Shown here piece after piece: positions 42,167-46,859 of a stretch of DNA of 46,859 bases; within the stretch, counting starts at the first letter, position 1; each line of letters starts with the position of its first letter. Position numbers and translations under genes: made by a program. Origin of the DNA: Clostridia bacterium (lineage in GTDB: Bacteria; Bacillota; Clostridia; Oscillospirales; CAG-272); the NCBI GenBank assembly GCA_017556745.1, contig JAFYMF010000003.1, positions 1-46,859 of the forward strand. Reading direction: 5' to 3'. A model generated the notes under the pieces. It worked only from the letters and a program-made list of their open reading frames with translations. It did not search any database and was not told the DNA's origin.

Positions 42167-43054
42167 TCAGAGAGCAGACGTTCCAAGTATATTTGAAAGG
42201 TTGCTCTGTATTTTCTCGGCAACATCGGGTTTATTCATTGAATAAACATGGACGTTGCGTATACCGTTGGCATAAAGGTCTATTATCTGATCGGTAGCAT
42301 AGGCTATCCCTGCCTGTTTCATAGCCTCGGGAGAGGAACCGAACTTATCAACGAGACTCTTAAATCTGTGAGGCATAAATGAACCTGACAGTTTGACCGC
42401 CCTCTCCACCTGATTTGCGTTGGTTATCGGCATTATACCGGGGATAACAGGAACGGTTATTCCCGCCTCTCTGATCTTATAGAGAAAAGCATATAGCAGA
42501 TTGTTATCGAAAAACATCTGCGTGGTAAGGAATGAGCATCCCGCATCGACCTTTTCCTTAAGGTATCGGATGTCCTCCTTCTGAGTTGAGCTCTCGGGGT
42601 GTATCTCGGGATAGCATGCACCGCCTATACAGAAATCGGCTCCGCTCTCCTTTATATCACGGATAAGATCTACCGCATAACGGTATGCCCAAGTGCTTCT
42701 GTCGGTTTTCTCAAGCTCCGGTGTAAGGTCTCCTCTCAGGGCCATTACGTTCTCGATCCCCGCCGCCTTCATTGCAGCTATCTTTTCATGAACGGTCTCG
42801 GCGGTGGAGGACACGCAGGTAAGGTGGGCAACTATCGGCACACCGTGATTCTTCTTTATATTTTCAGCGATCTCAAGAGTATACTGACTGGTGCCTCCCC
42901 CTGCGCCGTATGTAACACTCATAAAAGCAGGGCGAAGCTTGGCTATCTCCTCGGTCGCACTCTTTACACTGTCAAAGGCCATTCCATTTTTTGGCGGAAA
43001 AACCTCAAAGGACATGGAAAGCTCATTTCTTTTTAACAGTTCGCTAAGTTTCAT
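42167..43054 (-). CDS. metF: 5,10-Methylenetetrahydrofolate reductase
   Basis: 295 residues, the normal bacterial length. FEVFPPKNGM near the start carries the catalytic Glu. SVTYGAGGGTSQYTLEIA, ALRGDLTPE, IGGACYPEIHPESS and FLTTQMFFDN follow in the canonical order of this FAD barrel enzyme, and it ends with the VHVYSMNKPDVAEKI block. It makes 5-methyltetrahydrofolate for methionine synthesis. No metH or corrinoid genes are in the window. Confidence 0.95.
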   Translation of the reverse strand: MKLSELLKRNELSMSFEVFPPKNGMAFDSVKSATEEIAKLRPAFMSVTYGAGGGTSQYTLEIAENIKKNHGVPIVAHLTCVSSTAETVHEKIAAMKAAGIENVMALRGDLTPELEKTDRSTWAYRYAVDLIRDIKESGADFCIGGACYPEIHPESSTQKEDIRYLKEKVDAGCSFLTTQMFFDNNLLYAFLYKIREAGITVPVIPGIMPITNANQVERAVKLSGSFMPHRFKSLVDKFGSSPEAMKQAGIAYATDQIIDLYANGIRNVHVYSMNKPDVAEKIQSNLSNILGTSAL

Positions 43055-43091
43055 CTACTCTGTTCCTCTTGCTTGCTATAGTTTTTACTTG

Positions 43092-43120
43092 ATTATATCA
43101 CATCTTTTTTAACATATCAA
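43092..43120 (-). promoter_or_regulatory. Promoter of metF
   Basis: Minus strand -35 TTGATA (43115-43120), 17-bp spacer, perfect -10 TATAAT (43092-43097), about 35 bp before the start codon. No SAM riboswitch is seen. Confidence 0.8.
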
Positions 43121-43159
43121 TATTTTTTACCGCCCATACAAGACTACAATACGAATATA

Positions 43160-43188
43160 TTGAAGATTATTAATTTATGTGTTATAAT
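43160..43188 (+). promoter_or_regulatory. Promoter of the PHP-domain gene
   Basis: -35 TTGAAG (43160-43165), 17-bp spacer, perfect -10 TATAAT (43183-43188). It is divergent from the metF promoter. Confidence 0.8.
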
Positions 43189-43228
43189 GCAAGCAATATA
43201 AAATACTGTCCGAAAGTGAGCAAAGAAA

Positions 43229-44251
43229 ATGTATCTTCTTCCAAACGAAAAACAGTACAAGGCAAACCTTCATACACACACCATTCTGTCCGACGGAAAG
43301 CTGACGGCAGAAGAGCTTAAGGAAATGTACAAGGCACAAGGGTATCAGATAATGGCCTTTACCGATCACGAGTTTTGCGTTGAGCACCAGGATCTGTGCG
43401 ACGAAGATTTTCTTGCCATTACCGCCTATGAAATTGCAACCACAGACAAAAACGATCCCGAGAAACGCACATATCACATGAATCTTTTCGCAAAGGATCC
43501 TCACAATACAAAGCAGGTGTTTTTCCATCCATCTCAAATCAATGAGAAAAGGTACCATCAGCTCCCAATGATAAAATGCGATGAGCACAAAGAGAGAGAA
43601 TACTCTGTCGAATGCATGAACGAGGTAATACGTGCAGCAAACGAGGCAGGATATCTGGTATCATACAACCATCCCACCTGGTCTCTGCAGAATTATGCCG
43701 ATTATATCGGTCTTAAGGGTCTGTGGGGAGTAGAAGTGGCAAACGGAATCTGCATTCGTAAAGGGTATGAAGATTTCCAACCCCATGTATTCGATGATCT
43801 TCTCAAGGCAGGTAACCGCATTTTCCCCATAGGGGCCGACGATATTCATAATCCCCAGCACGCATTTATTGCGTTTATAAAGGTCGCATCCCCCTCTCTT
43901 AACTACGGTGACGTTATGAATGCACTTGAAAAGGGAGATTTCTACGCATCCACCGGTCCTGAGATCCACTCACTTACTCTTGAAAACGGTGTTCTCTCCA
44001 TCAAGTGCAGTGATGCGGTACAGATAAGAGTATGCACTCAAGGCCGCCGCCGTTACGTTACCGACAGTCTTGCAAACGGAGGACTTATCTCCGAAGCTGA
44101 GTTCGACATAAGAGCTTGGTTTGACGAAACCGCAGAAAGAAAAAATCCCTTCTTCAGAATTGCTGTAACTGACGAAAGGGGACACGCCGCTTATACTCGC
44201 GCATTCTTCCGCGACGAGGTGACTGAGGCATTTTCATCGGCACAGCTATAA
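43229..44251 (+). CDS. PHP-domain metal-dependent phosphoesterase
   Basis: 340 residues. The PHP motifs are clear: ANLHTHTILSDGKLTAEEL near residue 12, MAFTDHEF, YEIATTD, a YNHPTW block and the late GADDIHN. The His and Asp residues would bind a trinuclear metal centre. About 100 C-terminal residues form a beta-rich extension (from about 235: GPEIHSLTLENGVLSIKC). Stand-alone PHP proteins include nucleases and phosphatases of small nucleotides; substrate unknown. GTGAG precedes the ATG weakly. Confidence 0.87.
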   Translation: MYLLPNEKQYKANLHTHTILSDGKLTAEELKEMYKAQGYQIMAFTDHEFCVEHQDLCDEDFLAITAYEIATTDKNDPEKRTYHMNLFAKDPHNTKQVFFHPSQINEKRYHQLPMIKCDEHKEREYSVECMNEVIRAANEAGYLVSYNHPTWSLQNYADYIGLKGLWGVEVANGICIRKGYEDFQPHVFDDLLKAGNRIFPIGADDIHNPQHAFIAFIKVASPSLNYGDVMNALEKGDFYASTGPEIHSLTLENGVLSIKCSDAVQIRVCTQGRRRYVTDSLANGGLISEAEFDIRAWFDETAERKNPFFRIAVTDERGHAAYTRAFFRDEVTEAFSSAQL

Positions 44252-44271
44252 TAACGAATAACACAAAAAAT

Positions 44272-44308
44272 CGAAAAGGTACCCTTTGGGGGGTGCCTTT
44301 TCCCTTTT
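44272..44308 (+). terminator. Terminator after the PHP gene
   Basis: AAAAGGTACC (44274-44283) pairs with GGTGCCTTTT (44292-44301), one U-G pair, 8-nt loop, followed by CCCTTTT. Confidence 0.75.
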
Positions 44309-44358
44309 ACCGGAACTTTTTCCTCATGACAAAAAAAGATTTATTTCGAAAATTATGA

Positions 44359-44364
44359 TATAAT
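44359..44364 (+). promoter_or_regulatory. Extended -10 promoter of the sigma-factor gene
   Basis: TGATATAAT (44356-44364) has a TG extension and a perfect -10 box but no good -35 element. It lies 94 bp before the start codon. Confidence 0.45.
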
Positions 44365-44458
44365 TATTTCATTCACCCAACCTTTTCATTCTGAAAAGTG
44401 TCAATTAGACAAGCGCTTAAAAATCGGGAGCCCCGAAAAATGTGAAAGGAGAGCGTAG

Positions 44459-46859
44459 ATGTACTACCAAAAGGAATCGGACGAAACATTGGTAATGCTT
44501 ACCCTTGCCGGCGAGCAATGTGCCTATGAAGTTTTGGTAACACGTTACCAAAAGACAGTCATTTCATCCGCTATGACTGTTACAAAAAAGCATTTCATGG
44601 CAGAAGATGCCGCGCAAGATGCATTTGTTACGGCATGGATGAAGCTGAATACTTTGCAGGAGCCGAAAAAATACTGTTCCTGGGTATGCAGAATAGCTAA
44701 AAACTGTGCCATGAACATGATAAACAGATACCGCAGTTTTCTTCCGCTGGATGAGGTGGACAATCTGAACATTTACGCTGACGAAGCTGAAAACCCTGCC
44801 GAGATGTATGTACTGTCCGAAGAGAGAAATGAAGTAAACAAAAGTATTGACGGACTTCCGGAAAAGGTGCGTCAGATAATCTACCTTCATTATTACGAAG
44901 AGCTTTCCATTGCCGAAATAGCCGACCGTATGCATATCTCCGAAGGAACAGTCAAGTGGCAACTTCACGATGGCAGAAAACGAATTAGAAAGGAACTTTG
45001 CGCTATGAATGAAAAGTACAGTGATACGCTTATTGAGCGTGTTATGAAAAAGGTTGAAGAGATGAAGTTCTGGCAGATCAAGAACGATAAGAGCGGATTT
45101 GAAAGGGTATATAAAGAAGTACTCCGTGACGTTGAAGAGCTTCCCGAATGTACCAAGAAGCAGCATGCACTTGCCGACGTACTGATGCGCGGTTGGTGGT
45201 GGCTGCCCGGGGAAAAGAACGATGCTTTGTTTGCACGTATTGCGGATGCTGCTATGGAAGGGAAGAACGAGGAGGTAATGACCTTTATCGTAGCTCGCGA
45301 GGATTCCAAGGTATATGGAGGAGCTCGTATTGACTTTATTCGTGACAAACAGATTCCTCGTCTTGAAAAAGCAGGATTTGTTAAGGCTCTTGGGCGTGAG
45401 TGGTTTTGGCTCGGCTATAATCTTTTCCGCGAGGGAAATGTAGAGAATGGGCGCGCCGCATATGACAAGGTAGAAGCAATTCTCTCAAAAGAGGATGCTT
45501 ACTGTATTCTTGTACCTTACGCACGAAAGATGGAAGAAATACTTGCATCGGACTATAAGGATAAAAGTGAAAAACGATACCTTATAGGAGCAAATGCCGA
45601 AGAATACAGATTGATCAATAATGATCTTTGCTTTTGGAACAGCGAAGGCTTTGGCGAAGGATACATGAATTCCATTGATAGAACAGTAAGGCACATATTC
45701 CGCAGTTCGTCAAGATGTGACGGAAAATTCTTTGCTGATATTTCTCTCGGAGAAACTTTTGTGGGTACTGATGGAGCGACACTTTCCTTCGTTTCAGACA
45801 GCGAAACTGTGGAAACACCGTGCGGCAAATTTGAAAATTGTCAACTTTGGATTACGAAGCTTTGGGATGATGATGGAAAGTCTATATTCAAGAGCTATTA
45901 TAAGGATGGCATCGGAATCGTAAGACACGATCATACAAACGACGGCATTACAGAATCTTACTTGCTCAAAGACTATCACGTTAAAACTCAAAAAGGCTTG
46001 TTGCCGTTTGATGTGGGCAACACGTGGGAATATGTTTCCGGACACGATCCCGAAGCAATTACTTCTGAGTTGGTATTTACCGTATCTTTCGCAAATGATG
46101 AAAAAGTCATCGTATCTTCGTGGGAAAATTTGATTCGCCACAAGTACAATGATAATTCTTGGCTTGAAATGATCGGTCAGATACGATGTGACTATTGTGA
46201 TGAAAAGAATGGCAGAGAGTTCGTCTGTGATGTCTATCCTGCCATCGAGCGTGCAGAGCAGCTTGCTGTGACGCCAATGGAAAAGGCACATACAAAGGCT
46301 GCGGCATCGGTAGCAAGACGAATACTTTCTACCGACACAACATTTAATCCCGATTACACAGCTACCGGTCATTGGAACTTCTTTTCGAAAAATGTAGTTC
46401 AGAAGAAAAAAGATACCCTCTATTTCTCTCATAACTATCGTTGGTCGTTTGAATGGAAGAATACGGGCAGTATGGGGGTTGCAGAAGATCCCATTCTTTA
46501 TAATGATATTTTAGGTATTTTGCAGGATGCAACGAACTGCATTTGGTCGGATGAGTGGTGTGTTGGAGCAACTCCCATCATTGAATACACAAAGTGGTCG
46601 CGTGATGTAAGAACACAAATTACCTGCGAGAATGGCGGAACGATTACCACGAAAGCGGGAACCTTTGAGAACTGCTTCAAGCTCTGTCTTGATATCGGCG
46701 GTATGACAGATGGATGGTCGTATCGTGGTGGCAAGAAGGTTTACTATTTTGCCGAAGGAATCGGAATCGTTCGTACCGAGAATGAATACTGCGGTGGTAC
46801 AAGAACAGCGGTTTACGAGTTGACCTCTTACGAGGGTGTTGGCGAAGGCTTTATGCCGC
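44459..46859 (+). CDS. ECF sigma factor with a long C-terminal extension (partial, runs off the right edge)
   Basis: At least 800 codons without a stop. AAAGGAG lies 7-8 nt before the ATG. Residues about 10-80 are sigma region 2 (AEDAAQDAFVTAWMKL, WVCRIAKNCAMNMIN) and about 125-182 region 4 (LPEKVRQIIYLHYYEELSIA, then EGTVKWQLHDGRKRIRKEL). Then comes about 180 residues of helical sequence that look like repeats, and a beta-rich part with a recurring module. TPCGKFENCQLW...YYKDGIGIVR recurs about 280 codons later as TKAGTFENCFKL...YYFAEGIGIVR. No membrane segment is present. A module of this kind is usually found in secreted or lipid-anchored proteins, so its fusion to a sigma factor is odd. 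No anti-sigma factor gene is visible. Confidence 0.85.
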   Translation, partial: MYYQKESDETLVMLTLAGEQCAYEVLVTRYQKTVISSAMTVTKKHFMAEDAAQDAFVTAWMKLNTLQEPKKYCSWVCRIAKNCAMNMINRYRSFLPLDEVDNLNIYADEAENPAEMYVLSEERNEVNKSIDGLPEKVRQIIYLHYYEELSIAEIADRMHISEGTVKWQLHDGRKRIRKELCAMNEKYSDTLIERVMKKVEEMKFWQIKNDKSGFERVYKEVLRDVEELPECTKKQHALADVLMRGWWWLPGEKNDALFARIADAAMEGKNEEVMTFIVAREDSKVYGGARIDFIRDKQIPRLEKAGFVKALGREWFWLGYNLFREGNVENGRAAYDKVEAILSKEDAYCILVPYARKMEEILASDYKDKSEKRYLIGANAEEYRLINNDLCFWNSEGFGEGYMNSIDRTVRHIFRSSSRCDGKFFADISLGETFVGTDGATLSFVSDSETVETPCGKFENCQLWITKLWDDDGKSIFKSYYKDGIGIVRHDHTNDGITESYLLKDYHVKTQKGLLPFDVGNTWEYVSGHDPEAITSELVFTVSFANDEKVIVSSWENLIRHKYNDNSWLEMIGQIRCDYCDEKNGREFVCDVYPAIERAEQLAVTPMEKAHTKAAASVARRILSTDTTFNPDYTATGHWNFFSKNVVQKKKDTLYFSHNYRWSFEWKNTGSMGVAEDPILYNDILGILQDATNCIWSDEWCVGATPIIEYTKWSRDVRTQITCENGGTITTKAGTFENCFKLCLDIGGMTDGWSYRGGKKVYYFAEGIGIVRTENEYCGGTRTAVYELTSYEGVGEGFMP

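Noticed and set aside
44545..46734. Several minus-strand frames opposite the sigma-factor gene
   Set aside because: They are shadows of the open 800-codon plus-strand frame, which has a ribosome site and clear sigma domains.
1..46859. CRISPR array, tRNA, rRNA or known riboswitch
   Set aside because: No evenly spaced direct repeats, no tRNA cloverleaf, no rRNA and no recognisable riboswitch core were seen on reading. A weak or degenerate one could be missed.

Overview
The window looks like chromosomal DNA of a Clostridia-type Firmicute, probably an uncultured gut member of or near the Oscillospiraceae. The evidence is the gene content (Rex, YfhO, a DUF951 protein, a YwlE-like protein-arginine phosphatase, a DnaD/DnaC-like helicase-loading pair, a TnpV relic, a clustered sortase pilus locus). 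Consensus-like promoters with 16-18 bp spacers and AGGAGG-type ribosome sites agree. No rRNA, tRNA or CRISPR array was seen.

Region 1 (1-545) has no convincing gene. On the minus strand it holds a strong promoter, about 270 nt of hairpin-rich sequence and a strong terminator, so it looks like a small RNA or an attenuated leader pointing out of the window.

Region 2 (546-7806, minus strand) is an AT-rich, tightly packed defence operon. Its order is a small XRE regulator, two D12-class adenine DNA methyltransferases, an AlwI-type restriction endonuclease, a PIN-like nuclease with a C-terminal winged-helix-like domain, a Panacea (DUF4065/SocA-like) protein, and a coiled-coil membrane protein with a Cys/His cluster whose start overlaps the Panacea stop. 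The last three genes are not part of a standard type IIS restriction system. They are the best candidate for an undescribed system in this window.

Region 3 (7869-9220) is mobile-element debris: TnpV, two small transposon-associated proteins, a bidirectional terminator, an array of short hairpins and a probable recombinase tail.

Region 4 (9209-18330, minus strand) is a covalent pilus locus. It encodes a regulator, a coiled-coil protein, a signal peptidase, a very large LPATG adhesin, a major LPETG pilin, a class C sortase, a minor pilin with a PQTGD signal and a second sortase-like protein. Two enzyme-like domains appear catalytically dead: the small sortase homologue lacks His, Cys and Arg, and the CHAP-like domain of the adhesin lacks Cys and His.

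Region 5 (18563-29860) holds peptidase T, a DUF1538 membrane protein with two PII-like regulators, a ClC antiporter, small unknown proteins, a 438-bp element with 20-bp terminal inverted repeats, and a flavin oxidoreductase/polytopic membrane protein pair.

Region 6 (29824-44303) is housekeeping sequence. One block reads idh, rex, dnaD, dnaC-like. Another reads DUF951, yfhO, ruvA, ruvB, ywlE, rimI, tsaD. Then come a methyltransferase, metF and a PHP-domain phosphoesterase. A cluster of TTTTCCAC-type sites lies between tsaD and idh.

Region 7 (44359-46859) is an ECF sigma factor fused to a long C-terminal part that runs off the right edge without a stop.
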